DNA of 64,000 nt from positions 1,286,487-1,350,486 of the forward strand of contig VZRN01004719.1 in NCBI GenBank assembly GCA_013397935.1, in the 5' to 3' direction. The stretch is from Dasyornis broadbenti (taxonomy: Eukaryota; Chordata; Aves; Passeriformes; Dasyornithidae). Positions within the stretch are counted from its first letter, which is position 1, and each line of letters starts with the position of its first letter. The notes under the pieces are model-generated. The model saw only the letters and a list, made by a program, of their open reading frames with translations. It made no database searches and was not told the DNA's origin. Below are positions 29,001 to 34,905 of the stretch, piece by piece. The position numbers were made by a program, and so were the translations under genes.

Positions 29001-31116
29001 ATTGTCTGGTTTCTACTTTTCTTTACAAGCATCAGGGCTAGATTTTCCTTTGGTTTCAATAAATCTAATGACAGTTATGTCCTTTTGTGTCTGACAACCA
29101 GAGCCTTAGACACATGAATTCCCATTAGCCAGTGCAAACCAGCATCTTACATCTATTCATTTGCACAATCTGCTGTGATTTGTTTCTGTTTTGGGCGATT
29201 ACTGCAAACAGTTCTTGGCATAGAAACAGAGTTTGAGTGAGGTTCAAGCATTTAGTTTTTCTACCCAAAAGCAATTGTGACATATGACGCATGCAGAAAT
29301 AAAGGCACAGGACCTAGAGTACAAGTCACAATTAGTGGTAATGAAGCAATCAGAATATTGGCTGAAATTTATGTACTCAATACAGCGTGCAGAACAGCCT
29401 GTTTTGGTGGAAATGCATTCAGTGTCATCCACCATGCATTTCTGTCATCATGTTTACAGATTTATTGGTGATAATCTCAGCAAGTGATCATCACATACGT
29501 TTTCCAGGTGGGATACCAAACTGGTTTCATTTTCTTGAATGTTTCTCAATCCCAGTGAGTGATCAGGCATTCCCAATATTCCAGCCCTCCTATTTGCCTA
29601 AGAAAAGTACCACCAGCAGGCAGTTTTCCAACATCTCACTTTCCACCCCCTATTTTCTGCTAGTCAATACAGTTCTGTATTTCTAGGTGCTCACACTAGT
29701 CAGACAAATGATAAGAGTATATTATCCTTCCACCTTAGCAGATGGTGCTTGCAACCTGCCAGTACCCCTGGACTTTGGAAAGAACATCTTTATTCCCTAA
29801 AGAAAAGGATCCACTCAGTTTCGTGCTGCTGCTTTACTAATTTAGAAGTTAACCTCACAAAACACAAGTTTTGTACAAGTTCCGAAGTACAGGAAATACA
29901 AAAACGAGACAGATAAAGTGTAACATTTTCCTTTCCATTTGACAATGAGTTGATCTCACACACAGTGGCTACTTTCAGTGGCTGAGAATTTTGGTCAGGA
30001 TGCAGAAGGAAGGATGCTTGCACTCAAGCTAAGAAGGCCTGGGAGCCTTGTAGTAGTGGTTTGGGTGCATTTTATTTCCTAAAGAACCTGGTAAGCTTCA
30101 AATAATACATAAATTATGAAAATACACCTTTATCTTCCAACTGTCTTTATGTTTGATGACATCATTCTCCTTCTGATGTTGAATATGAATACCCAACTAA
30201 TAAGAAGTTAAAATATTAATATAATAGTGAGGTATTCTCAGAAATCAAGAAAAGGAATTCTCTGAAATCTGCCCTCTTAGAAAGGTCATAAAATTTTATG
30301 TGATATATTTACTTTGAAATTTCTAATATTTAAAGTGAAGATTGAGCTCAATATCTGGACTTTTAATAAACTTCTGAGGATCTCAGAATATTTGTATTTT
30401 ATACCAGAGGTTATGTAACTGCACTACCCAAACCCCAGCCAGGTATGGAAAACACAAGCTGTATGATTTGACCCTCATTTGGGATATAATCATTGTAAGC
30501 AGACTTTCTTGGATAGAGAGTACATGCATTAAACACTAAGGCATGTAAATTTATCAGACAGCACTTACTGTGAACTTTTCCAATCCTGTGGCTCCTGCAT
30601 TACCAACAAATATCCCAGAGCCAGACTCAAATGCCAAGGCTCGAGCAGACCTTTGCAACTGCAGCCTCTGATATTCTTCACAGTCCATGAACAAAGCAAC
30701 ATCATTTCCCTCAACAGCCACTGTAAACCTATTCCACCTGTTAGTCATCACTGGCACTTTAAAGGAAGCAGCCTCTCGGGAGATGTGGGATCCAGGCTCT
30801 GTGTAGTACATGATTATTCTCTGGGTGCTGTCATCAACAGGTGAAATCCTCAGTCCCAGGTAGATTGTTTTCTGGAAGGCATCTGTAATTGCAAAGAGCA
30901 CTCCTCCACGATCGCTGTTGGGTTTCACGGTAACCACGATAGCGAAATCTCTGTAGAAAGGTGATGGTATCATAGCACTGGTCAGTCGGCCGATGTTGGA
31001 ATCTGGACCAAAGCTGTAAGCTGGGAACCCTCCATAGCCGGTGACAAAGTAGACAGAAGGAGGAAGAGGGACTCCTATTAACTCCGTGAGGTCAAGGTGT
31101 CCTTTTGAGCCTCGTT
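1933..31116 (-). CDS. COL15A1: Collagen XV alpha-1 chain, N-terminal half of the gene (14 confident exons)
   Basis: Collagen XV is a secreted basement-membrane-zone collagen and chondroitin-sulphate proteoglycan that links basement membranes to the underlying fibrillar matrix. Fourteen minus-strand exons were placed by hand from GT-AG sites. They join in one open frame: the first supplies 2 nt plus whole codons and all collagen exons are phase 0. Domain order is LamG/TSPN-like, acidic Ser-Gly linker, then interrupted Gly-X-Y blocks. Identity to COL15A1 rather than COL18A1 rests on motifs recalled from mammalian collagen XV: ALAFES and GNAGATGLE in the LamG domain, GSGAG in the linker, GPPGSPGEDG and the imperfection GLGFE at the end of a long GPP run. 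The visible N-terminal non-collagenous part is about 318 residues, clearly shorter than in mammals. The remaining triplets and the C-terminal endostatin-like domain are beyond the left edge. No frameshift or internal stop is seen. Confidence 0.93.
2153..2450 (-). mobile_element. CR1 LINE 3' fragment, antisense to +
   Basis: The left end (atcacagaatggttgggatt) is the reverse complement of the avian CR1 3' tail. It is followed by familiar CR1 wording: gggacacctt, ccaacctggccttgaa, cccagagctggacac and gggcagagtagag. The element is 5'-truncated as usual and runs straight into an LTR. Confidence 0.85.
2451..3010 (+). mobile_element. Solo LTR of an avian endogenous retrovirus (probably ERVL type)
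   Basis: The sequence matches, from memory, a widespread avian LTR. It contains the segments gctgagcggcgcaggcacag and gctgacccaaattaaccaaa, a TATA-like gatataaaag at 2721-2730, and a closing gccaaggttaacccactaca. Compared with the related fragment at 24985-25153, the poly(A)-signal region is mutated (ttagtaagc at about 2898 in place of attaaag). No gag, pol or env sequence is attached, so it is a solo LTR. The 5' border against the CR1 fragment is approximate. Confidence 0.7.
3169..3204 (-). CDS. COL15A1: COL15A1 36-nt collagen exon beside an assembly gap
   Basis: Four triplets, GDQGLPGSAGPK, with acceptor taacag and donor AAG|GTAACA, phase 0-0. The acceptor lies only six bases from the run of Ns that begins at 3211, so its pyrimidine tract and branch point cannot be seen. 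The exon itself is complete. Confidence 0.88.
3211..3256. other. Assembly gap (46 Ns) followed by poly-A
   Basis: Forty-six undetermined bases are followed by an A run at 3257-3271. The true gap length is unknown. On the transcribed strand the A run is a T tract and could belong to the splice acceptor region of the 36-nt exon. Confidence 0.99.
3272..5329 (-). other. COL15A1 intron without recognised features
   Basis: AT-rich intronic sequence with short A and T runs. I see no exon, known repeat or RNA gene here. Confidence 0.6.
5330..5392 (-). CDS. COL15A1: COL15A1 63-nt collagen exon
   Basis: Seven perfect triplets run from GPQGPPGRDG to GGKGEK (63 nt, phase 0-0). The acceptor is atctacag and the donor AAG|GTAAGT. 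It corresponds to the mammalian segment GPEGQPGVDGATGLPGMKGEK. Confidence 0.93.
5393..8579 (-). other. COL15A1 intron, mostly unique sequence
   Basis: A short aatcatagaatcatt motif near 5846 resembles the terminal repeat of CR1 but lacks a recognisable body. A low-complexity TA-rich stretch lies at about 7795-7870. Nothing else is recognised. Confidence 0.55.
7795..7870. repeat. TA-rich low-complexity tract
   Basis: Interrupted (TA)n and tact repeats, including tagtatatatatataatata. It is a simple AT-rich repeat, likely variable between individuals. Confidence 0.8.
8580..8717 (-). mobile_element. tRNA-Ile-derived SINE with CR1-like tail (TguSINE1-like)
   Basis: Read on the minus strand, 8717 to about 8645 resembles tRNA-Ile(AAU): ttagctcagctggttggagc (D-arm/A box), then atggtgctaataaagcc with the AAT anticodon loop, then a degraded B box (gagtctgatccc for ggttcgatccc). 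The rest, down to 8580, is a tail of the type gagtccaattcagaataacc found at CR1 3' ends. A tRNA-Ile head with a CR1-like tail is the architecture of the passerine family TguSINE1. The element cannot be a working tRNA because the B box and acceptor stem are decayed. Confidence 0.72.
8718..9292 (-). other. COL15A1 intron, T-run near 9130
   Basis: A run of T (about 9131-9147) is the only low-complexity feature. No exon or repeat family is recognised. Confidence 0.55.
9293..9418 (-). CDS. COL15A1: COL15A1 126-nt collagen exon
   Basis: The exon has 42 codons, acceptor atttatccag and donor GAA|GTGAGT, phase 0-0. It carries GLPGPPGPPGLPGLPGKP, then a six-residue break (APDSGV), then GPPGSPGEDGPSGQPGPE. 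The break sits exactly where mammalian collagen XV has one (GKPGTDVFM), and GPPGSPGEDGPxGxPGP is nearly unchanged. This is among the best diagnostic exons. Confidence 0.95.
10087..10113. repeat. Short inverted repeat
   Basis: The arms ccatggcact and agtgccatgg (10 bp) are separated by 7 bases. Such a hairpin can occur by chance at this scale. Confidence 0.6.
10493..10531. repeat. 39-bp near-perfect palindrome
   Basis: Arms of 19 bp (ctggcagactgaacatctg and its exact reverse complement) are separated by a single G. A T-A pair extends the stem one step further. The sequence could form a cruciform or an RNA hairpin in the intron transcript. Confidence 0.95.
10660..10960 (+). mobile_element. CR1 LINE 3' fragment
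   Basis: Sense-strand CR1 wording is clear: acggcttcaaactgacagag, ttaggaagaagttctttact, gggcacaggttgcccagaga and aaggccaggttgggtggagc. It ends in the ctatgagtctatgaatctg type 3' tail. Confidence 0.85.
11240..11305 (-). CDS. COL15A1: COL15A1 exon: non-collagenous acidic interruption
   Basis: This 66-nt phase 0-0 exon (22 codons) contains no triplets: NRLEPEESGSGADTDRETEI then LR. The acceptor is taatttcag and the donor AGG|GTAAGT. The EESGSGAD core is a strong candidate glycosaminoglycan site. The ILR ending directly before a GxPGPPGPPG block mirrors the LLRGPPGPPG junction of mammalian collagen XV, which fixes this exon's identity despite its short length. Confidence 0.9.
11306..12957 (-). 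other. COL15A1 intron without recognised features
   Basis: No exon, repeat family or RNA gene was recognised. Open frames near 11913-12240 lack codon bias or domain signals. Confidence 0.55.
12958..13035 (-). CDS. COL15A1: COL15A1 78-nt collagen exon with imperfections
   Basis: The exon encodes 26 residues, GDPGEGLPGPPGLPGPAGPS followed by APSRGL, with acceptor gtttcag and donor TTA|GTGAGT, phase 0-0. The triplet register slips after GDPGE, as at GDAGEELPGPP in the mammalian chain, and the helix stops at the APSRGL tail. The break leads into the non-collagenous acidic exon at 11240-11305. Confidence 0.9.
13036..16681 (-). other. COL15A1 intron, 3.6 kb, unassigned
   Basis: No Gly-X-Y coding or known transposon was found. 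One small hairpin at 16065-16091 has 11-bp arms (tttgaaatgat) and a 5-base loop. Confidence 0.55.
16065..16091. repeat. Short inverted repeat
   Basis: The 11-bp arms tttgaaatgat and atcatttcaaa flank tccgg. No downstream T-run or gene end suggests a function. Confidence 0.7.
16682..16744 (-). CDS. COL15A1: COL15A1 63-nt collagen exon
   Basis: Seven uninterrupted Gly-X-Y triplets begin GTNGPQGLPG and end GPKGEK (63 nt, phase 0-0). The acceptor is a T-rich tract with ttag and the donor AAG|GTATGT. The closing GxxGPKGEKGD, continuing into the next exon, matches mammalian collagen XV (GPKGEKGDAGE). Confidence 0.92.
16745..19130 (-). other. COL15A1 intron with a purine-rich segment
   Basis: The + strand is purine-rich from roughly 18215 to 18690. 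This creates a long minus-strand open frame rich in Ser, Leu and Cys that is most likely composition-driven. No exon is recognised. Confidence 0.55.
19131..19157 (-). CDS. COL15A1: COL15A1 27-nt collagen exon
   Basis: This very small exon of three triplets (GIPGKNGLP) has acceptor ttttatttag and donor CCC|GTAAGT, phase 0-0. Collagen genes commonly use exons that are multiples of 9 nt, and this is 3 x 9. Both splice sites are strong and the phase is correct. Confidence 0.88.
19158..19754 (-). other. COL15A1 intron, 597 bp
   Basis: No feature recognised. Overlapping minus-strand frames at 19234-19557 have no collagen or linker character and lack suitable splice phases. Confidence 0.55.
19755..19883 (-). 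CDS. COL15A1: COL15A1 exon: start of collagenous region
   Basis: This 129-nt phase 0-0 exon (43 codons) has acceptor ttactcag and donor CCT|GTGAGT. It opens GQKGQE, continues through a non-triplet acidic insert with a GGSGAED motif (another possible glycosaminoglycan site), and ends in five triplets, GPPGSPGKLGLLGQP. It is the junction between the linker and the triple helix. The upstream end of the preceding intron carries a pyrimidine-rich tract (19929-19977). Confidence 0.92.
20890..21700 (+). mobile_element. CR1 LINE fragment from the reverse-transcriptase ORF
   Basis: A decayed sense-strand piece of CR1 ORF2. The translation contains GFTKGNSCSTNLVSF and a VIFLGFCEVFDAVHHSIL segment. That is the F..AFD region of non-LTR reverse transcriptases, in which the usual DFCKAFDTV is mutated. 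A downstream caagtttgctggtgattcca corresponds to the FADD-containing catalytic block in altered form. Stops and indels show it is inactive. Confidence 0.85.
22588..22647 (-). CDS. Candidate 60-nt cassette exon in COL15A1
   Basis: This 60-nt interval sits between an acceptor (attcctgcacag, just above 22647) and a donor CTG|GTGAGA below 22588. Neighbouring exons require phase 0 on both sides. In that frame it is open for 20 codons (SMRQHPQMEGLPWVAKSPSL), so it could be included or skipped without breaking the frame. It lies where mammalian collagen XV carries a long variable linker. No clear protein similarity supports it, and random cryptic exons of this size are common in introns. Confidence 0.22.
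23228..23331 (-). CDS. COL15A1: COL15A1 exon: linker with GSGAG glycosaminoglycan site
   Basis: This 104-nt exon (2 nt plus 34 codons) has acceptor tttatttag and donor GGA|GTAAGC. After a split Asp codon it reads SAVMETGQGHSESTTVTQKT, then an acidic run leading into EEDGSGAGVLTG. Glu/Asp followed by Gly-Ser-Gly is the classical glycosaminoglycan attachment context. The GSGAG core occurs at the same place in mammalian collagen XV. In mammals a long Thr/Ser/Glu-rich repetitive segment follows; here the next clear exon is already collagenous. Confidence 0.9.
23332..24584 (-). other. COL15A1 intron without recognised features
   Basis: I see no further exon or known transposon in this 1.25-kb interval. 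Confidence 0.55.
24585..24723 (-). CDS. COL15A1: COL15A1 exon: acidic linker, part 2 (donor uncertain)
   Basis: The acceptor is clear: a long T tract then ag before 24723. The exon reads PEDTLAEPVEAPPTILSYLE and goes on to ENDFSGN and an acidic Glu/Lys/Ala stretch. It aligns in order with a Pro-rich segment and a FEDMELSGE-like motif in mammalian collagen XV. The next exon needs this one to end in phase 1, and the only nearby GT that gives that is TCGG|GTTTTG, ending at 24585 (139 nt). That is a weak donor in a homopolymer-rich stretch (runs of C and A at 24557-24585), so a base-count error or a different donor is possible. The exon itself is well supported; its 3' border is not. Confidence 0.8.
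24985..25153 (+). mobile_element. 3' end of an avian ERV LTR
   Basis: It contains cacctattaaagtgtctttatctcaaccca and the closing gtggctgtggggtgcttagt ggccagctgggataaaataaca. These are related to the R-U5 part of the LTR at 2451-3010, but the attaaa polyadenylation motif is preserved. The upstream two-thirds of the LTR is missing. Confidence 0.65.
25470..25918 (+). mobile_element. CR1 LINE 3' fragment, internally deleted
   Basis: It starts with a decayed ORF2 stretch (gaggaattaccccatgcagcagcactggctgggg). It then jumps to the 3' UTR (cttgaggaaatccaaagccc, gagcaacctgct, ttcagaggtccctttcaaac) and ends in agtctgtgattctgtg. Parts of the consensus between these blocks are missing. Confidence 0.75.
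25919..27110 (-). other. COL15A1 intron, AT-rich end
   Basis: No exon is seen. A low-complexity A/T tract built from aaatatttaaa and aataaat lies at about 27020-27100, beside the donor of the exon at 27111. Confidence 0.6.
27111..27197 (-). CDS. COL15A1: COL15A1 exon: acidic Ser/Gly linker, part 1
   Basis: This 87-nt phase 0-0 exon (29 codons) has acceptor tttgcacag and donor CCC|GTAAGG. It begins ASGDSSGNGS and continues with an acidic, Glu/Gln/Ala-rich stretch to SRLP. The ASG.SSG opening matches the position where mammalian collagen XV has ASGETSG. Ser-Gly pairs near acidic residues are candidate chondroitin-sulphate attachment sites; this is inferred from context, not proven. Confidence 0.88.
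27617..27691 (-). CDS. COL15A1: COL15A1 exon: end of LamG domain
   Basis: This 75-nt phase 0-0 exon encodes 25 residues beginning GSIQHLTIKSDPRATEDHC and ending DDDPY. The acceptor is tccacatag and the donor TAT|GTGAGT. It supplies the last beta-strand of the LamG domain and the second cysteine, then turns acidic, marking the start of the linker. It lines up with the mammalian collagen XV segment that follows the LamG core. Confidence 0.93.
27692..30568 (-). other. COL15A1 intron between LamG exons
   Basis: This 2.9-kb intron has no recognised repeat or exon. The two flanking exons join in phase 0 without needing anything from it. Confidence 0.6.
30569..31116 (-). CDS. COL15A1: COL15A1 exon: TSPN/laminin-G-like domain
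   Basis: This 548-nt exon is 2 nt plus 182 codons and ends in phase 0 (acceptor gcacag, donor ACA|GTAAGT). It holds nearly the whole thrombospondin-1-N-terminal-like/LamG domain of the non-collagenous N-terminus. That fold is a jelly-roll sandwich thought to mediate matrix interactions in the secreted trimer. Landmarks in order are GHLDLTELIGVPLP, FVTGYGGFPAYSFGP, the core RGGVLFAITDAFQK, YYTEPGSH, PVMTNRWNRF and ALAFESGSGIF, then GNAGATGLEKFT. Its single cysteine (in MDCEEY) probably pairs with the one in the next exon, as in the family. Collagen XVIII has the same domain, but the motif wording is that of collagen XV. A 55-bp tandem duplication lies about 70 bp upstream of the acceptor. Confidence 0.96.
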
Positions 31117-31184
31117 CTGTGCATGAGAAAAGAATGTGTTATTTTTCCTTGAGGTACAGAGCCCATTTAATTTACATGATTTAA

Positions 31185-31294
31185 GAAATGCAGCGTTACA
31201 ATACCAGGAACATATTTCTACTGCTTCAGGCCACAGTCTGAAATGCAGCGTTACAATACCAGGAACATATTTCTACTGCTTCAGGCCACAGTCC
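31185..31294. repeat. 55-bp tandem duplication
   Basis: Two head-to-tail copies (31185-31239 and 31240-31294), each beginning gaaatgcagcgttacaatac, differ only at the last base. It lies 69-178 bp upstream of the LamG exon acceptor on the transcribed strand. Confidence 0.97.
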
Positions 31295-33208
31295 AGGTAG
31301 TGCTTAATCACATCTAGCTACGTACACATCTAAACACATGACTATGTCTTTCTTTGTCCTTTGACTAATGGAGGTTACTCATATGCTGAAGGAAGGCACA
31401 TGTAAACATTTGGTGAAATTGAATGGCAACAAGTATTTCCTGCAACATGTATTTACTTCAGCTGTCCATAAACTGCAGAAAACGCTGAATGCGCTTTCAC
31501 AGTGGATTAAGTGGAAAATGAGAAACGTTTGATTTCTTAAATAAATCAAAATCCTTTATCATCACAAAGACAGCAATAGTTCTCTACAAACAGCATGGCA
31601 CAGTTTCACAAAACAGGATAAAATTTATAGTGGATTTGCTTTAGCCCTTGCGGTTACCTGTGTCTACAACAGAGATTAGATTTTATTTATGCCGTATTTT
31701 CACATTTATCTCCTTAATTGCACTGCATAGGTAACAAATGCTATTCAGCAATCAAAATTCAGTTTTGAAATGAGAGTACTTGCGCTTTGGCAAACAGGCA
31801 GAATTATGTATCTCTGCCAAACATGCTCAGAAAAACAACTCCAACCAGGCAGTGAAGGAGCAATGAGAACAGCTAAGTATCTGTACCCAATTTTAACTAG
31901 AACCTTGGGAAGGAACGCTGTAGCAGCATATCAGAAACAGAACTACCAATTTTCTTCTTCTAAGAAGCAAAAGCAGGCAAAAAATGCCAACATTTTTAAT
32001 CCTAACGAGCAATTCAGGTCTGAATCTATACAGAAATCCTCTTTCAATTTTTAAACGTGTTCAGTTACCTGTGAATGCAATGGATATATAGGCTGAATAA
32101 ATCCAAATGGAATAGTAATGGAAAAGATATGACGGTCCGTCTGAATACCGCAAGCAAAATGAACTAAAAAACTCTGCTTAAAATACCTGATTAAAATCAG
32201 ACAAAATAAAAGAATCTTACTCTCTGTAAACTGGCAAGCTGGTTCTTTATGATGAAGAGCTAGAGGGAGTTTCTTCAGCTACAATGTGCTTCTGTTATTC
32301 ATTGTTCCTTTGCAGACCCAGCCTGGACTATGTGTTGCAAAGTGTTTTCCATTGTAATAGTGCTTTGCAAAGAAATTGTAAAATGTTCTTCCTGTGTGAA
32401 AATGTTATAGTACAGTTGAAATAAATCCTAATCTATCTTTTCCCCTGTACTTGATAATCATAGAATCATAAAGATTGGAAAAAAACCTTCAAGATCGTTG
32501 AGTCCTAATGTTAACCCAGCCCCACTGTGTTCACCACTAAACCATGTCCCCAGCTGCCACATCCACACACCTTTTGAACATTTCCAGGGGGAACTTGTTA
32601 ACTGAAAAAGAGGCTGATGTTCCTCATACAGAAACAATTGCCCTGAAATATTTTTGAAAGTTTAGAAGCTATGTTTAGAAACCTTAAAACTAGCTCCTTA
32701 TCCAGAAACCAGATCCCTTTGGTACTTCTAAATGCTTTGTCAGACAGATTTTTTTCCCCTTCCCAATAGCTTGAAAAGTGGATAGACTTTTTTCCTGGCC
32801 AAACATAACCAGCAATATTTTGATTGTGAGTCTAATAGTGAGTCATGTTTTCTCTTCACACATATATACACATAAGGGAACCTCCACTACAAACAGAATA
32901 CATAAGCCATTACACAAGGGTAAAAAGGTAAGGAAAGTAGTAATCTTGAAGGAGAATATAGGAACGGTACACAGATACCAAACTTACATCCAAAGAGTCA
33001 TGGTAAAATGACCAAGAAAGGAGATGGGCAGTATCTAAGGTGTTCAGCAATCAGACTTGGACAGCAGAGTGCATCCTAGGAGTGAAACTAATAAATACAA
33101 CAGCAGTTTCCCATTTCCCATTCTCAATGGAAGCTTTGGTGATTGCAAAAGAGCCTGTTCATTCTCCCCACACATGTGGAGCTACAGTCTAGGTGCAGCT
33201 TCCCAATC
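31295..33208 (-). other. Intron between candidate signal exon and LamG exon
   Basis: Apart from the CR1 piece near 32455 nothing is recognised. The + strand open frame at 31770-32054 lies in this interval and lacks any domain signal. Confidence 0.5.
32455..32600 (-). mobile_element. CR1 LINE 3' fragment, antisense
   Basis: aatcatagaatcataaagattggaaaaaa is the reverse complement of a CR1 3' end. It is followed by ccttcaagatcgttgagtcc and accactaaaccatgtcccca, as in CR1 subfamilies of this type. Confidence 0.8.
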
Positions 33209-33214
33209 ACTCAC

Positions 33215-33280
33215 CCAACAGTAAAACACAGAGTAGTAACACAGTAACACACCCAAACATGAGCTCTTTTAGCACAGTTC
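33215..33280 (-). CDS. COL15A1: Candidate COL15A1 signal-peptide exon
   Basis: This is a proposed 66-nt exon 2.1 kb upstream of the LamG exon. Its acceptor has a good pyrimidine tract (tttgtttgtctcag, just above 33280) and its donor is G|GTGAGT at 33209-33214. Starting at the ATG at 33258-33260 it encodes MFGCVTVLLLCVLLL plus one base. That is the short hydrophobic core expected of a secretory signal. The one leftover base gives phase 1, which the LamG exon needs, and the junction codon becomes GAA (Glu). The 20 nt before the ATG would be 5' UTR joined to an upstream exon. Against it: the -3 base is C and the +4 base is T (weak initiation context), there is no basic n-region, and the cleavage site is unclear. 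A chance hydrophobic stretch cannot be excluded. Confidence 0.4.
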
Positions 33281-34314
33281 CTGAGACAAACAAAATGTAT
33301 TTACAAAAGGCGGCAGCAAAAGACAGCAAAGAATCAGGATTTTCATTTGAGTACAATAAGTCAGGAGGCCCAGAAAAAGACTGAACTTCAGTGAGGCTGG
33401 GGTAGTATCTTGCATCTATCTGCTGCAGACAAATCGAAACAAAACAAGAAGTGTCTAGCCAAATTCTGTACTTACAGCTCATACCCAGCTCTTAATGGAT
33501 TTATGAGGACCTAGAGACACAGTTAAAAGCAGAATACAGCCCTGCAGCCACAGGTTTTCAATTATCTCTGACAAAATTAATGTCTCCTTAATGCAGTTAT
33601 GCTAGAATAAAAATAGTCTCTTATTTCCTTACATAAATAGTTAAATGTTATGCTATTTTAAGTACCTTTAAGGCAGCAGAGCATTATGTTGCACCAGAAC
33701 AGTTTTGTTTCAAACACTGTTAAGGCACTGGATCATCCAGAATTCATCCCATTTATAGCCACGCTTCCTAGACCTGAGGTGCCAGAAGATGTAGTACAGA
33801 AGCAGCTTTAATATTAGCTACATTTTATCTCAACAAGTATAACCCCATAAACTGGGATAATGCTTTTATAATTTAGAGCTGTGAGCTGTGCTGTACTTTG
33901 CATTTGTTACTATTTGTTACTGTATGTTTTACTTGGAATTGTTACAGAATTTGCAGATAGCTGACCATTCCCACTGAATAGCTTCAGAGACCCTTTGAGA
34001 AGCATCAGTGTGTTGTAAAAATCATCTTGCAAGTCAGTATATGGAGTGTTTCAAGACTGCAGATGACAATAGTAGAGGTTAGGTTGATGTTTTTTTTTTC
34101 TTTTACCGCACTTTTTTGATGTAATTAGTTAGGCATGGCAGAATTTCAAACCTGTGGGATCCAAAATATCTTTTCACTGCTCATAAGCAATGAAGTACAG
34201 AGGAAAGAAAAACATCTACCTGCATGGAGGCCTACTACATTTGTTTTAAATGTTAAGGCACAAACATGGTATTTATATATTATAAATGGGAATGGAGGCA
34301 TAGGCAGGGAAATA
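33281..34314. other. Region upstream of the candidate signal exon
   Basis: If the exon at 33215-33280 is real, a 5' UTR exon must lie further up. No GC-rich promoter, CpG cluster or convincing TATA element was seen in this kilobase. Confidence 0.45.
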
Positions 34315-34350
34315 TTCATTCATATCCATATTCATATCCATATTCATAGA
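34315..34350. repeat. Short tandem repeat, unit about 12 bp
   Basis: attcatatccat units repeat about two and a half times, forming a small minisatellite. Confidence 0.8.
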
Positions 34351-34539
34351 ATTAAACTTATTACACCCATCTGTGCCTTTTTGGTTAGGAGCGTCCTTTC
34401 AGATGCAGTGTGTGGCACTTGCAGCACTGCTCTCTGGACTGTGCACGTGTGGCCTCATCCTCCTCTTCGTATTTTCCCTTATGGAGCAGGGTAGTCTTGA
34501 TGATGGGCCTGATCCAAAACCCTTGGATGATCAAGCTGC

Positions 34540-34905
34540 ATCATAGAATCCTAGAATGCTTTGGGTTGGAAGGGACCTTAAAAGTCATGCAGTTCCAGGC
34601 CCTCTGCCATGGGCAGGGACACCTTCCCCTGGACCAGGTTGCTCAGAGACCCATCCAGCCTGGCCTTGAACTGTTCCAGGGATGGAGCATCCACAGCTTC
34701 TCTGGGCAGCCTGTGCCAGCGCCTCAGCTCCTTTGTAAGTAAGAAATATCTTCCTAATATGTAATCTAAACCTACCCTTCAGCTTATGTGTCTGACCACT
34801 ACATGCCCTTTGGAAAAGTCCCCCTCCAGCTCTCTTTTAGGCCCCTTTAGGTACTGGAATGTGCTATAAAGTCTCCCCAAAACTTTCTCTTCTCCAGAGG
34901 AGATG
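34540..34905 (-). mobile_element. CR1 LINE 3' fragment, antisense
   Basis: It begins tcatagaatcctagaatgct ttgggttggaagggacc. It continues with the canonical reverse-strand CR1 order: gccatgggcagggacacctt, cagcctggccttgaactgtt, gcatccacagcttctctggg, then taatctaaacctacccttca. Confidence 0.92.
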
